Positions 43,427 to 52,231 of a stretch of DNA of 64,000 bases are shown one piece after another; position 1 is the stretch's first letter, and each line of letters begins with the position of its first letter. The DNA is from Terrimesophilobacter sp036833635. GTDB lineage: Bacteria; Actinomycetota; Actinomycetes; Actinomycetales; Microbacteriaceae. The notes beneath the pieces were generated by a model, which was given only the letters and a program-made list of their open reading frames with translations, was not told the origin of the DNA and did not search any database. Where the stretch lies: contig DAITPJ010000002.1 of assembly GCA_036833635.1 (NCBI GenBank), positions 3,063-67,062 on the forward strand. Direction: 5' to 3'. Position numbers and translations under genes: made by a program.

Positions 43427-44299
43427 GTGGCCGCTTCGAAGACCTCTCGCGAGGACCGGACGTACGTCGACGCCCAGGGCGTGACGGTCCATTACTACAC
43501 CTGGCGGGCGACCAGTCCACGGGCCGCAATCCAGGTCGTGCACGGCCTCGGCGAGCATGCCCTGCGCGAGGAATACGAATGGCTCGCCTCGAAGCTCACC
43601 GCGGCCGGATACACCGTCTACGCCGACGACCATCGCGGTCATGGCAGGACAGGAGCCGGCCAGTACGCCGGCGATCTCACAAAGCTCGGAAAACTCGGCA
43701 CCGGCGGGATGCGAGCGACCATCGAGTCAATTCGGAAACTGACCGGGATGGTGCGCGCTGAGAACGCGGGTTTGCCACTCGTCCTCCTCGGACACAGTTG
43801 GGGCTCCCTCCTGGCGCAGATTCTCGTCAACGAGCACTCTGACGAATACGACGCCCTGGTTCTGAGTGGCTCCGCACTTCGCGTGCTGGGCCGTACGAAC
43901 ACCGGCGACCTGAATGCGAAGTACAAGCACGTCGGCTCGACGGGCTACGAATGGTTGAGCCGGGACCCCGCAGTTGTCGCGAGGGCCGCCGCCGATCCGC
44001 TCATGTTCATTGCGAATGGAGTCAAGCTGTTCGGCATCGCGGACAGCCTTCGACTCATGGGCAGGCCGGCGAAGGACATCGCGCATGACCTTCCCGTGCT
44101 CATCCAGGTGGGCAGCAACGACGTTGTCGGCGGCGTGAAGAGCAACGAGCTTCTGGCGCAGGCATACCTCGACCGCGGCGGCCTCACCGATGTCGAGCTC
44201 ATCGTCTACACGGGGGCCCAGCACGAGATCTTCAATGAGACGAACAAGGATGAGGTGGTCGCCGACACGCTTCGCTGGATTGCCGACCGCGTGGCATGA
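43427..44299 (+). CDS. Monoacylglycerol lipase-like alpha/beta hydrolase
   Basis: 290 residues. Serine hydrolase 4 family: QVVHGLGEHALREEYEWLA near the oxyanion hole, YADDHRGHGRTG, nucleophile GHSWGSL, and the terminal histidine in GAQHEIFNET. It likely hydrolyses monoacylglycerol or lysophospholipid. GTG 43427 with AAAGGAGG at 43415-43422 is preferred over an in-frame ATG 60 bases upstream. Coupled by ATGA to the HIT gene. Confidence 0.8.
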   Translation: MAASKTSREDRTYVDAQGVTVHYYTWRATSPRAAIQVVHGLGEHALREEYEWLASKLTAAGYTVYADDHRGHGRTGAGQYAGDLTKLGKLGTGGMRATIESIRKLTGMVRAENAGLPLVLLGHSWGSLLAQILVNEHSDEYDALVLSGSALRVLGRTNTGDLNAKYKHVGSTGYEWLSRDPAVVARAAADPLMFIANGVKLFGIADSLRLMGRPAKDIAHDLPVLIQVGSNDVVGGVKSNELLAQAYLDRGGLTDVELIVYTGAQHEIFNETNKDEVVADTLRWIADRVA

Positions 44300-44727
44300 C
44301 GACTCTCTTCACGAAGATCATCCGGGGCGAAGAGCCGGCACGCTTCGTGTGGAAGGACGAGGTCTGCGTCGGCTTCCTCACGATCGAGCCGCGCCAGCCC
44401 GGCCACACGCTCGTCGTGCCGCGCCTCGAGGTCGACCGGTGGCTCGATGCGCCGGACACGCTCATCGCCGCTCTCATGGTCGTCGCGCACCGCATCGGCT
44501 CGGCCCAGCGCGCGGAATGGGGCTCGGACAGGGCCGGCCTCATGATCGAGGGCTACATGGTGCCGCACCTGCACGTCCACGTCTGGCCGTCCTGGTCGCC
44601 GCGCGAGTTCCACCCGTCGGGGATCGACCGCTCGGCGGAACCTGCGGACCTCGACGCCGCCGCCATCCGGTTGCGTTCCCGGCTGCGCGCCGACGGTTTC
44701 GGTGAGTTCGTTCCGTCTGACAGTTAG
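44296..44727 (+). CDS. HIT-family nucleotide hydrolase
   Basis: 143 residues. Histidine triad HLHVHVW and the N-terminal TKIIRGEEPARFVWKDEVC. Such proteins cleave dinucleoside polyphosphates or nucleoside phosphoramidates. Start overlaps the lipase gene stop. Confidence 0.85.
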   Translation: MTTLFTKIIRGEEPARFVWKDEVCVGFLTIEPRQPGHTLVVPRLEVDRWLDAPDTLIAALMVVAHRIGSAQRAEWGSDRAGLMIEGYMVPHLHVHVWPSWSPREFHPSGIDRSAEPADLDAAAIRLRSRLRADGFGEFVPSDS

Positions 44728-44737
44728 GCTTGCCTAA
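44724..44737. promoter_or_regulatory. Iron-box-like palindrome upstream of the lipoate-ligase/FecCD operon
   Basis: TTAGGCTTGCCTAA is a perfect palindrome, starting at the HIT stop codon. It has the TTAGG/CCTAA ends of the 19-bp DtxR/IdeR consensus but is five bases shorter, so iron control is plausible rather than proven. Confidence 0.5.
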
Positions 44738-44806
44738 GTAGCCAGTGGGTGGTTTCAATACACCGCCTTCGACGGCACCCAACCACCGAAGGCCAGAGAG
44801 GCGAGC

Positions 44807-45856
44807 ATGCACGGCGAGTACAAGGTTCCGGGCGGGAAGCTCGTGGTCGTCGACCTCGACGTCGTGGACGACAGGATCGCGAACTTCCGACTTTCCGGCG
44901 ACTTCTTCCTCGAGCCCGACAGCGCTCTCGACGAGATCAATGCCGCCGTCAACGGACTCCCGGCCGACAGCGACGCAGCCTGGATCGCCGCCGCGGTGCG
45001 TGGGGCACTCCCCGAGGATGCGATCCTGCTCGGGTTCTCCCCCGAGGCGGTCGCTGTCGCGGTCCGCCGGTCGCTCTCGAGAGCGAGCAGCTGGACCGAT
45101 TACGAGTGGCAGCTGATTCACGGAACCCCCTACCCGCCCGTGCTGCAGATGGCGCTCGACCAGGTCCTTTCGGAGGAGGTGGGTGCAGGGCGCCGCAAAC
45201 CGACACTGCGCATCTGGGAGTGGGAGGAGCCGGGAGTCGTGATCGGCAGCTTCCAGTCCGTCAAGAACGAGGTCGACCTCGAGAACGCGCAGAAGTACGG
45301 CATGCAGGTCGTGAGGCGCATCAGCGGCGGCGGCGCGATGTTCATGGAGGCCGGTTCCGTCATCACCTACTCGATCTACGCCCCCGCCGACCTCGTGCAG
45401 GGCATGTCGTTCGCCGACTCCTATGCCTTCCTCGACGAATGGGTCATCACAGCCCTCAAGTCGATCGGGATCGAGGCCTCCTACCAGCCGCTCAACGACA
45501 TCACGAGCCCGAAGGGCAAGATCGGCGGCGCCGCGCAGAAGCGCCTCGGCACCGGCGCCGTGCTGCACCACGTGACCATGAGCTACGACATGGATGGCGA
45601 ACGCATGGTCGAGGTGCTGCGGATCGGACGCGAGAAGTTGAGTGACAAGGGAACGAAGAGCGCGGCGAAGCGCGTCGACCCGCTGCGCAGCCAGACCGGC
45701 CTGAGTCGCGCCGAGATCATCGAGAGGATGGAGGCCACCTTCCGGGGCCTGTACGGGCTCGTTGAGAGCGATGTCACTCCCGAGGAGCTCGCGAGGGCGC
45801 GACAGCTCGTCACGGAGAAGTTCTCGACCCCCGAGTGGCTGTACCGGGTCCCGTGA
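44807..45856 (+). CDS. lplA: Lipoate-protein ligase with accessory domain at the N-terminus
   Basis: 349 residues. The C-terminal ~260 residues are the catalytic ligase: RRISGGGAMFMEAG, then LNDITSPKGKIGGAAQKR with the catalytic lysine. The N-terminal ~90 residues (HGEYKVPGGKLVVVD, LSGDFFLEPD) look like the accessory domain that in E. coli LplA is C-terminal and in archaea is the separate protein LplB. Domain order is therefore swapped. It attaches lipoate to E2 and GcvH proteins. It shares an operon with an iron-type ABC transporter; lipoyl synthesis needs iron-sulphur clusters, which may explain the link. Confidence 0.85.
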   Translation: MHGEYKVPGGKLVVVDLDVVDDRIANFRLSGDFFLEPDSALDEINAAVNGLPADSDAAWIAAAVRGALPEDAILLGFSPEAVAVAVRRSLSRASSWTDYEWQLIHGTPYPPVLQMALDQVLSEEVGAGRRKPTLRIWEWEEPGVVIGSFQSVKNEVDLENAQKYGMQVVRRISGGGAMFMEAGSVITYSIYAPADLVQGMSFADSYAFLDEWVITALKSIGIEASYQPLNDITSPKGKIGGAAQKRLGTGAVLHHVTMSYDMDGERMVEVLRIGREKLSDKGTKSAAKRVDPLRSQTGLSRAEIIERMEATFRGLYGLVESDVTPEELARARQLVTEKFSTPEWLYRVP

Positions 45857-46881
45857 GGCGTACCTCGCTCGTCGTCGGCCTCGGCATCGCCCTCGTCGCC
45901 GGCGTGCTGCTCTCCGCGATGGCGGGGCAGCTCGCGGTCAGCCCCACCGAGGTGGTCGGCTCGCTCCTGCGCGGAATGGGGATCACGACCCCGTGGGCAC
46001 CGGATGACCAGGTCGTCGAGGCCGCGCTCTGGGTCGTGCGCTTCCCGCGGATCGTCATGGGACTCGCGGTGGGTGCCGCGCTCGCGGTGGCCGGCGCCGT
46101 CATGCAGGCGATCTTCGGCAACCCGCTGGCCGAACCCGGCGTCGTGGGGGTGTCATCCGGTGCCGCACTCGGTGCTGCCATCGGCATCGTGCTCGGCGTC
46201 AGCGCCCTCGGCGGCTGGGGTATCGCGGTCTTCGCCTTCGGAGGCGGGCTTCTAGCGACAGTGCTCGTCTACGTCGTTTCGCGCGCCAACGGCCGGACCG
46301 AAGTCGTCACACTGCTCCTCACCGGCATCGCCGTCAACGCGTTCGGCGGGGCGGGCCTCGCCTTCATCCTCTTCCTCGGCGACGCAGCGAGCCGCGAGCA
46401 GATCATCTTCTGGCAGCTCGGAAGCCTCAACGGCTCGCGCTGGCAGGAGGTGGCGATCGTCGTGGTCGTCGCCGTGCTCGGCACGCTCCTTGCCCTCGCC
46501 GCGGGAAGAAAGTTCGACCTCCTGTCGCTCGGCGAGCGCAACGCGCGCCACCTCGGTCTCAATGTCGAGCGGCTTCGCATCTGGTCCATCGTTCTCGTCG
46601 CGCTGCTGACCGGCGCGGCGGTCGCCTTCTGCGGGATCATCGTGTTCGTCGGGCTCGTCGTGCCGCACATCATCCGGATGGCGATCGGCCCGGCGCACAG
46701 GCCGCTCATCATCGCGAGCGCGTTCGGCGGCGGTGCACTCATGATCTTCGCCGACCTCGTCGCGCGCACCCTCATCGGGGGTGCCGATCTGCCGATCGGG
46801 ATGCTCACCTCCCTCATCGGCGGCCCTTTCTTCTTCTACCTCCTGTTCCGGGCACGGCGACGCAGCGGAGGTTGGGCATGA
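45853..46881 (+). CDS. FecCD-family iron/heme ABC permease
   Basis: 342 residues, about nine or ten helices, with the FecCD motifs PRIVMGLAVGAALAVAGAVMQ, NPLAEPGVVGVSSGAA and FVGLVVPHIIRM. It imports ferric siderophore, heme or cobalamin. GTG 45853 overlaps the lplA stop (GTGA); a GTG at 45835 is an alternative. The partner ATPase overlaps its end. No substrate-binding protein gene is nearby. Confidence 0.85.
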   Translation: MRRTSLVVGLGIALVAGVLLSAMAGQLAVSPTEVVGSLLRGMGITTPWAPDDQVVEAALWVVRFPRIVMGLAVGAALAVAGAVMQAIFGNPLAEPGVVGVSSGAALGAAIGIVLGVSALGGWGIAVFAFGGGLLATVLVYVVSRANGRTEVVTLLLTGIAVNAFGGAGLAFILFLGDAASREQIIFWQLGSLNGSRWQEVAIVVVVAVLGTLLALAAGRKFDLLSLGERNARHLGLNVERLRIWSIVLVALLTGAAVAFCGIIVFVGLVVPHIIRMAIGPAHRPLIIASAFGGGALMIFADLVARTLIGGADLPIGMLTSLIGGPFFFYLLFRARRRSGGWA

Positions 46882-47669
46882 CGGCCGCGATCACCGCCAC
46901 CGGTATGGGTGTCGTCATTGATGGCGTGCGCATCCTGGCCGACGTGGACCTCGAAGTCCGCACGGGCGAGATCCTCGCCCTCGTCGGGCCGAACGGGGCG
47001 GGCAAGTCCACTCTCCTTGCGGTGCTCTCCGGAGACCGTCGACCGGCGGAAGGGAACGTGCGGTACGGGGACCGCTCGGTCGAGTCGCTCAAGCCCATCG
47101 AACTCGCGAGGCTGCGCAGCGTCCTCACCCAAGAGAATGCTGTCTCGTTCCCGTTCCGGGTACGCGAGGTCGTCGAAATGGGCAGGAGTCCGTGGGCGAG
47201 GACACCACAAGCAGAGGACGATTCTGCGGCGATCGCGGCCGCGCTCGCCGAGACCGACGTGAGCCACCTCGCCGACCGCCGCTACACGACGCTCTCCGGC
47301 GGGGAGAAGGCACGGGCGTCACTCTCGCGCGTGCTCGCCCAGCGCGCTCCGATCGTGTTCCTCGATGAGCCGACCGCTGCCCTCGACCTCCGCCACCAGG
47401 AGGACACCATGCGCAATGCGCGGCGACTCGCCTCCGGCGGCGCAGCAGTGGTCGTCGTGCTGCACGAACTCTCGCTCGCTGGCGCATACGCCGATCGGAT
47501 CGCGCTCGTCTCGGACGGCCGGGTCGTCACGGTAGGGGCGCCGAGCGATGTGCTCACCGCCGAACTCGTGCAGAAGGTCTACGGTCTCGAGGTCGAGATC
47601 CTCATGCAGGAGAACACCGGGCGGCCCATCGTGCTGCCGCGCAGGGGACCGCGAGCGGGAAGTGCCTAG
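46878..47669 (+). CDS. Iron/heme ABC transporter ATP-binding protein
   Basis: 263 residues. Walker A GPNGAGKST, signature LSGGEKARASLSRVL (a variant of LSGGQ), Walker B IVFLDEP and the H-loop VVLHELSLAGAYA. The HmuV/FecE class. ATG 46878 overlaps the permease stop by four bases; a TTG six bases earlier is possible. Confidence 0.87.
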   Translation: MTAAITATGMGVVIDGVRILADVDLEVRTGEILALVGPNGAGKSTLLAVLSGDRRPAEGNVRYGDRSVESLKPIELARLRSVLTQENAVSFPFRVREVVEMGRSPWARTPQAEDDSAAIAAALAETDVSHLADRRYTTLSGGEKARASLSRVLAQRAPIVFLDEPTAALDLRHQEDTMRNARRLASGGAAVVVVLHELSLAGAYADRIALVSDGRVVTVGAPSDVLTAELVQKVYGLEVEILMQENTGRPIVLPRRGPRAGSA

Positions 47670-47681
47670 GGTAGGACCGTG
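47667..47681 (+). promoter_or_regulatory. Leaderless -10 box of the small membrane protein gene
   Basis: TAGGGT at 47667-47672 overlaps the ATPase stop codon and lies six bases before GTG 47679. Confidence 0.45.
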
Positions 47682-47972
47682 AACTGGTGGCTCGTCGGCG
47701 GTGTGCTCGCGGGCATCGTGCTGCTCGGATGGCTGCTGCAGCACTTCCGGCTCATCGACCTCAGCGCCAAGGGCCGCAGGGGCGGCAACGTCGGCGGAAT
47801 GATGACGATGGTCGACGAGGTGTTCGCCCCGACCAAGCACGAGGCGGCGATCGAGGCGGATCGGCTGACCCGGCTGCCTGCGCCTGCCCCGCTCGCCGGC
47901 GACGGGGACAAGGGCATCTTCGGCGGCCGGATCACGATCGAGGTGCCGGAGGACGAGGGCAAGGATCGATGA
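47679..47972 (+). CDS. Small single-pass membrane protein, unknown function
   Basis: 97 residues: one helix at about residues 4-21 (WWLVGGVLAGIVLLGWLL), then a basic/Gly stretch (KGRRGGNVGG) and a polar tail ending in an acidic PEDEGKD. I do not recognise the family by name. Its stop overlaps the methyltransferase start (ATGA), so the two are translated together. A role for a membrane peptide with a DNA methyltransferase is not obvious. Confidence 0.6.
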   Translation: MNWWLVGGVLAGIVLLGWLLQHFRLIDLSAKGRRGGNVGGMMTMVDEVFAPTKHEAAIEADRLTRLPAPAPLAGDGDKGIFGGRITIEVPEDEGKDR

Positions 47973-48841
47973 CCTGGTCTCCCGATGGCGACGATCTCGT
48001 CATTCACGGCGACAACCTCACCGCCGCCGCGACCCTTCCGGACGGTGCGTTCACGGTCGTGTACCTCGACCCCCCGTTCAACACCGGGCGTGCCCAGGTG
48101 AGGCAGTCCACGACGAGCGTGCGCACGGCATCCGGCAGCACGGTGGGGACCGTCGTCGGTTTCCAGGGGCAGCGGTATGAACGGATCCGCGGCGACCTCA
48201 TGAGCTACGACGACGAGTTCGAGGACTACTGGTCGTTCCTCGAGCCCCGGCTCGCCGAGGCGTGGCGGCTGCTCGCCGACGACGGCACGCTCTATCTTCA
48301 CCTCGACTACCGTGAGGCGCACTACGCCAAGGTACTGCTCGACGCCCTCTTCGGGAGGGACTGCTTTCTCAACGAGATCGTCTGGGCCTATGACTACGGG
48401 GGCAAGTCGAAGCGTCGTTGGCCGACGAAGCACGACACGATCCTCGTCTACGTCAAGAACCCCCATGGCTATCACTTCGACTCTGAGACGGTCGATCGGG
48501 AGCCGTACATGGCGCCGGGCCTCGTGACGCCAGAGAAGGCCGCGCGCGGCAAGCTTCCGACGGATGTCTGGTGGCACACGATCGTCTCGCCGACCGGCAA
48601 GGAGAAGACCGGCTATCCGACCCAGAAGCCCGAGGGCATCCTCCGCCGCATCGTGCAGGCGTCGAGTCGCGAGGGTGACTGGGTACTCGACCTCTTCGCG
48701 GGGAGTGGGACGACCGGGGCGGTCGCGGCCGCGCTCGGCCGACGGTTCGTGCTCGTCGATGAGAGCCCGGATGCCGTAGCCGTCATTCGCGCGCGCCTCG
48801 CTTCGGCGGCCGTCTCCGCCCGCTTTGTGAGGGGTCAGTAG
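47969..48841 (+). CDS. Site-specific DNA methyltransferase, beta class, orphan
   Basis: 290 residues. Amino-methyltransferase with catalytic motif IV LDPPFNTG (DPPF at residues 34-37) before the AdoMet motif I DLFAGSGTTGAVAAALGRRFV, hence beta class; it methylates adenine N6 or cytosine N4. A GYPTQKPEG motif precedes motif I. No restriction gene is adjacent, so it is orphan and may mark DNA for regulation or repair. The last codons lie in the left arm of a 19-bp inverted repeat, and the TAG stop is inside the stem. Confidence 0.87.
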   Translation: MTWSPDGDDLVIHGDNLTAAATLPDGAFTVVYLDPPFNTGRAQVRQSTTSVRTASGSTVGTVVGFQGQRYERIRGDLMSYDDEFEDYWSFLEPRLAEAWRLLADDGTLYLHLDYREAHYAKVLLDALFGRDCFLNEIVWAYDYGGKSKRRWPTKHDTILVYVKNPHGYHFDSETVDREPYMAPGLVTPEKAARGKLPTDVWWHTIVSPTGKEKTGYPTQKPEGILRRIVQASSREGDWVLDLFAGSGTTGAVAAALGRRFVLVDESPDAVAVIRARLASAAVSARFVRGQ

Positions 48842-48883
48842 TTGCTCCTCCCTCGGCCTTCGAAGAGCAACTACTGACCCCTC
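48829..48883. terminator. 19-bp perfect inverted repeat between methyltransferase and cebR (bidirectional terminator candidate)
   Basis: The arm at 48829-48847 is exactly complementary to GAGCAACTACTGACCCCTC at 48865-48883; the loop is 17 bases. It lies between converging genes, so it can fold in both transcripts. No T-run. The palindrome is long for a terminator and may be a dispersed element. Confidence 0.65.
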
Positions 48884-48897
48884 GCGAGGGAGAGAGG

Positions 48898-49932
48898 TCA
48901 GACGCTCGCGCGCTCGATGAGGTGCGTCGGCATGATCGTGAGCTTGTCCACCCGCTCGCCATTGATGAGGCGCACGAGCACTTCCGCCATCCGTGCTCCC
49001 TGCTGCGTCGACGGCTGGTCGACCGTCGTGAGCGGCGGATTCGCGTTCTTCGCGTAGTAGTCGTTGTCGATCGTCGTGATGCCGAGGTCACCGGGAACCG
49101 CGAGTCCGTGGTCGCGAAGCACCCCGAGCGCACCGGATGCCATCTGGGCGCTCGCCGCGAACAGCCCGTCGAAGGGCAGGCCCGTATCGAGGATTCGCTG
49201 CATGGCCAGGGCGCCGCCGGCGGGCGTGAAGTCGGCGGCCTCGAAGAGGCGGGCCTCAAGGCCCGCGGCGCTCAGCGCCCGGCGCCAGCCCTTGAGCCGG
49301 TCGAGTCCGGCAGCCATGTCCTGCGGGCCGGCGATCGTCGCGATGCTCTTCTTGCCGTGGTCGATGAGGTACTGCACGGCCGTCTCCGCGGCGGCGACAT
49401 TGTCGACGTCCACGACGTAGCTCGTCGCGCCCTCGAACATCGGCCGCCCGCCGAAGACCATGGGAAGCGACCGCCCGAGCTCGACGTAGGAACGGTCGTC
49501 GCTGTGGTGCGAAAGGAGCAGAGCGCCGTCGACGTTGCCGTTGCGAAGGTACCGCCGAGTCTTCTCCGAGTCGGTCTCCGAGGCGATGAGCAGGGTGAGC
49601 GTGTACTCGGTCTTCGAGAGGTACATCGCGACGCCCTGGATGACGGAGGCGAAGTACGGGTCGGCGAAGAACTTCGCGGTGTTCTCCGGGATCACGAGGG
49701 CGATCGATTGGGTCTTGCGGCTCGCGAGCGTGCGCGCGGCCCGGTTGGGGACGTAGCCGAGGGTCGCGATCGCGGCGGTCACCGACTCGATGGCCTCGGC
49801 GGTCACTTTCGGGGAGGAGTTGACGACGCGCGAGGCGGTCGAACGGGACACCCCGGCCAGGGCCGCCACCATCTCGAGCGTCGGTGCTGGCCGGCCGGGT
49901 GGCACCGTCATCTTCTCGCCATCGTCGTTCAC
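48898..49932 (-). CDS. cebR: LacI-family repressor, probable CebR
   Basis: 344 residues. The helix-turn-helix contains VAALAGVSRSTASRVVN, followed by a periplasmic-binding-like effector domain. The last gene of a cebE-F-G-bglC-cebR operon. Two CebR boxes upstream of cebE indicate that it represses the whole operon until cello-oligosaccharide binds. ATG 49930-49932 overlaps the bglC stop. Confidence 0.85.
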   Translation of the reverse strand: MNDDGEKMTVPPGRPAPTLEMVAALAGVSRSTASRVVNSSPKVTAEAIESVTAAIATLGYVPNRAARTLASRKTQSIALVIPENTAKFFADPYFASVIQGVAMYLSKTEYTLTLLIASETDSEKTRRYLRNGNVDGALLLSHHSDDRSYVELGRSLPMVFGGRPMFEGATSYVVDVDNVAAAETAVQYLIDHGKKSIATIAGPQDMAAGLDRLKGWRRALSAAGLEARLFEAADFTPAGGALAMQRILDTGLPFDGLFAASAQMASGALGVLRDHGLAVPGDLGITTIDNDYYAKNANPPLTTVDQPSTQQGARMAEVLVRLINGERVDKLTIMPTHLIERASV

Positions 49933-51359
49933 AGGGAACGACCGGCGATGATGGCCCGGTAGTCGAGGGCGCTCCGCTTGGGCGTTCGCTCCTGCGTCTC
50001 GTAGTCCACCCGCACGAGTCCGAAGCGCTTCTCATAGCCCCATGCCCACTCGAAGTTGTCGAGGAGGGACCAGTAGAAGTAGCCGTCGACCGGGACTCCT
50101 CCCTCGATCGCATCCAGGATCGCGTGAAGGTGGGAGCGCACGAACGCGACGCGCTCGATGTCGTCTACCGAGCCATCCGGCGTCACCGCGTCGTCGTAGG
50201 CCGCACCGTTCTCGGTCACCGCGATCGAGACGCCCGCCGGTCCCGTGTACTCCTTGTGGATCCGGTACAGGAGCCGGGTGAGCCCCTCGGGCTGAACGTC
50301 CCACCCCATCGCGGTGACCGGAAGGCCACGCGGATGCCAGTGCACCGACTCGGCCGCGGGGAACGGGGAGCGCTTGGGTCGCTCGGATGGCGCGGCGGTC
50401 GTCGTCTCGTTGGCCGACGGATGCGCGCTCACGTAGTCCCCGTGGTAGTAATTGATGCCGAGCGCGTCGACCGGGGTCGAGATGATATCGAGGTCGCCTG
50501 GTCGAATCGCTTCCTCGAGGCCGAGACCCTCCAGGTCGCGCAGAACATCGTCGGGGTATGTGCCGCGGAAGATCGGGTCGAGGAAGAACCGGTTGAACTG
50601 ACCGTCGATGCGCCGGGCGGCGTCGACGTCACCTGCATCGTGAGGGTCGACCGGGTCGGCGACGGTGAGGTTGAGCGTGATGCCCAACTGGAGCGAATCG
50701 TCGCGGGAGCGGAGCCCCTGGGTCGCGAGGCCATGCGCGAGCAGGAGGTGGTGGCCAGCTGCGAGGCCGGCCCGGACATCCTGCCGCCCTGGCGCGTGCT
50801 CGCCGCCAATGTAGCTCAGGAAGGACGCGCACCACGGCTCGTTGAGCGAGGTCCAGGCGCGCACCCGGTCGCCGAGCACGTCGTGCACCGAGCCCGCGTA
50901 GTCGGCGAATCGGAAGGCGGTGTCCCGGTTGGCCCATCCTCCCGATTCCTCGAGCGCCTGTGGAAGGTCCCAGTGGTACAGCGTGAGCCAGGGCTTGATG
51001 TCGTGATCGAGAAGCTCGTCGACGAGCCGCGAGTAGAAATCGAGGCCCTTCGCGTTGGCGGGTCCGCCATCCGGACGCACCCGCGCCCACGAGGTCGAGA
51101 AGCGGTAGGTCTGCACCCCGAGCTCGGCCATGAGAGCGACATCCGCGGCGTAGCGGTGGTAGTGGTCGCACGCGACGTCGCCGTTGTCGCCGTTCACGAC
51201 GGCGCCAGGGACGCGGCAGAACGCGTCCCAGATGGAGTCGGTCCTGCCGTCCTCGTGGGCAGCCCCCTCGATCTGGTAGGCCGCCGTCGCGACACCGAAG
51301 AGGAACGACTCCGGGAATGCCCGCACCCCCGAACTCGACGCCCTCGGCTCGCTCGTCAT
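49929..51359 (-). CDS. bglC: GH1 beta-glucosidase
   Basis: 476 residues, cytoplasmic. GH1 motifs: FLFGVATAAYQIEGA, YRFSTSWARV, LYHWDLPQALEE, acid/base Glu in SLNEPW, nucleophile Glu in VTENGA. It hydrolyses imported cellobiose to glucose. ATG 51357-51359 matches family N-termini; an extension upstream runs into the permease gene and was rejected. It follows the permease by eight bases. Confidence 0.93.
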   Translation of the reverse strand: MTSEPRASSSGVRAFPESFLFGVATAAYQIEGAAHEDGRTDSIWDAFCRVPGAVVNGDNGDVACDHYHRYAADVALMAELGVQTYRFSTSWARVRPDGGPANAKGLDFYSRLVDELLDHDIKPWLTLYHWDLPQALEESGGWANRDTAFRFADYAGSVHDVLGDRVRAWTSLNEPWCASFLSYIGGEHAPGRQDVRAGLAAGHHLLLAHGLATQGLRSRDDSLQLGITLNLTVADPVDPHDAGDVDAARRIDGQFNRFFLDPIFRGTYPDDVLRDLEGLGLEEAIRPGDLDIISTPVDALGINYYHGDYVSAHPSANETTTAAPSERPKRSPFPAAESVHWHPRGLPVTAMGWDVQPEGLTRLLYRIHKEYTGPAGVSIAVTENGAAYDDAVTPDGSVDDIERVAFVRSHLHAILDAIEGGVPVDGYFYWSLLDNFEWAWGYEKRFGLVRVDYETQERTPKRSALDYRAIIAGRSL

Positions 51360-51367
51360 GACCTCGG

Positions 51368-52231
51368 TCACCCTTTCACTGCTCCCTGCATAATGCCCGC
51401 GATGATCTGTTTGCCCGCCGCAACGAAGAGTATCAAGAGCGGGATCGTGGCCAGGACCGCACCAGCCAGAACCACGGTGTAGTCGACGTAACGAGCAGAC
51501 TGCAACTGGCTGAGCGCGACCTGGAGAGTGGGGTTCTGGGGGACGACGAGAAGCGGCCAGAGATAGTCGGTCCATGCCGTCATGAACGTGAACAGGCCGA
51601 GGATCGCCATCGCGGGGCGCGCAGCAGGCACGGCGACGTGCCAGAAGGTGCCGATCATGGTCGCCCCATCCACCCTGGCAGCCTCGATGAGTTCGTCGGG
51701 AATGACGTCGACGAGATACTGCCTCATGAAGAAGACGCCGAACGCGGTCACGAGGGTGGGAACGATGACGGCGCCGAGGGTTCCGGTCCATCCGAACTCC
51801 TTCATGAGGATGAAGAGCGGGATGATGCCGAGCTGGGTCGGGACGGCGAGGGTCGCGATCACGAAGACCATGAGGCCGTCGCGCCCCCGGAACCGGAGCT
51901 TGGCGAACGCGTACCCGGCGAGCGTGGAGAAGGTCACGACCGAGACGGTGATGACCGAGGAGACGATCACACTGTTGCCGAGCGCGAGCCAGAACGGGAC
52001 GGTGTCGAGCACTTCGCCGACGTTGATCCAGAAACGCCCGCCGGGCAGCAGGGGCGGCCACGTGCTCGTGAGGGCCGTTGTCGAACTGCTTCCGACGACG
52101 AAGGACCACCACAGCGGGTAGGCGCCGGCGAGGAAGAACGCCGTGAGAAGGCCGTAGGTCAGAAATCCAGGTCGATCGGCGAAACGGCCGCGCGCGCGGC
52201 GGGTTCCCGACCGGGAGAGCGAGGACGTCAT
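51368..52231 (-). CDS. cebG: Cellobiose-type ABC permease (CebG-like)
   Basis: 287 residues, six helices, coupling motif ELIEAARVDGATMIGTFWHVAVP. Second permease of the importer; overlaps the cebF-like gene by four bases. The operon has no ATPase, which is usual where MsiK is shared. Confidence 0.87.
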   Translation of the reverse strand: MTSSLSRSGTRRARGRFADRPGFLTYGLLTAFFLAGAYPLWWSFVVGSSSTTALTSTWPPLLPGGRFWINVGEVLDTVPFWLALGNSVIVSSVITVSVVTFSTLAGYAFAKLRFRGRDGLMVFVIATLAVPTQLGIIPLFILMKEFGWTGTLGAVIVPTLVTAFGVFFMRQYLVDVIPDELIEAARVDGATMIGTFWHVAVPAARPAMAILGLFTFMTAWTDYLWPLLVVPQNPTLQVALSQLQSARYVDYTVVLAGAVLATIPLLILFVAAGKQIIAGIMQGAVKG

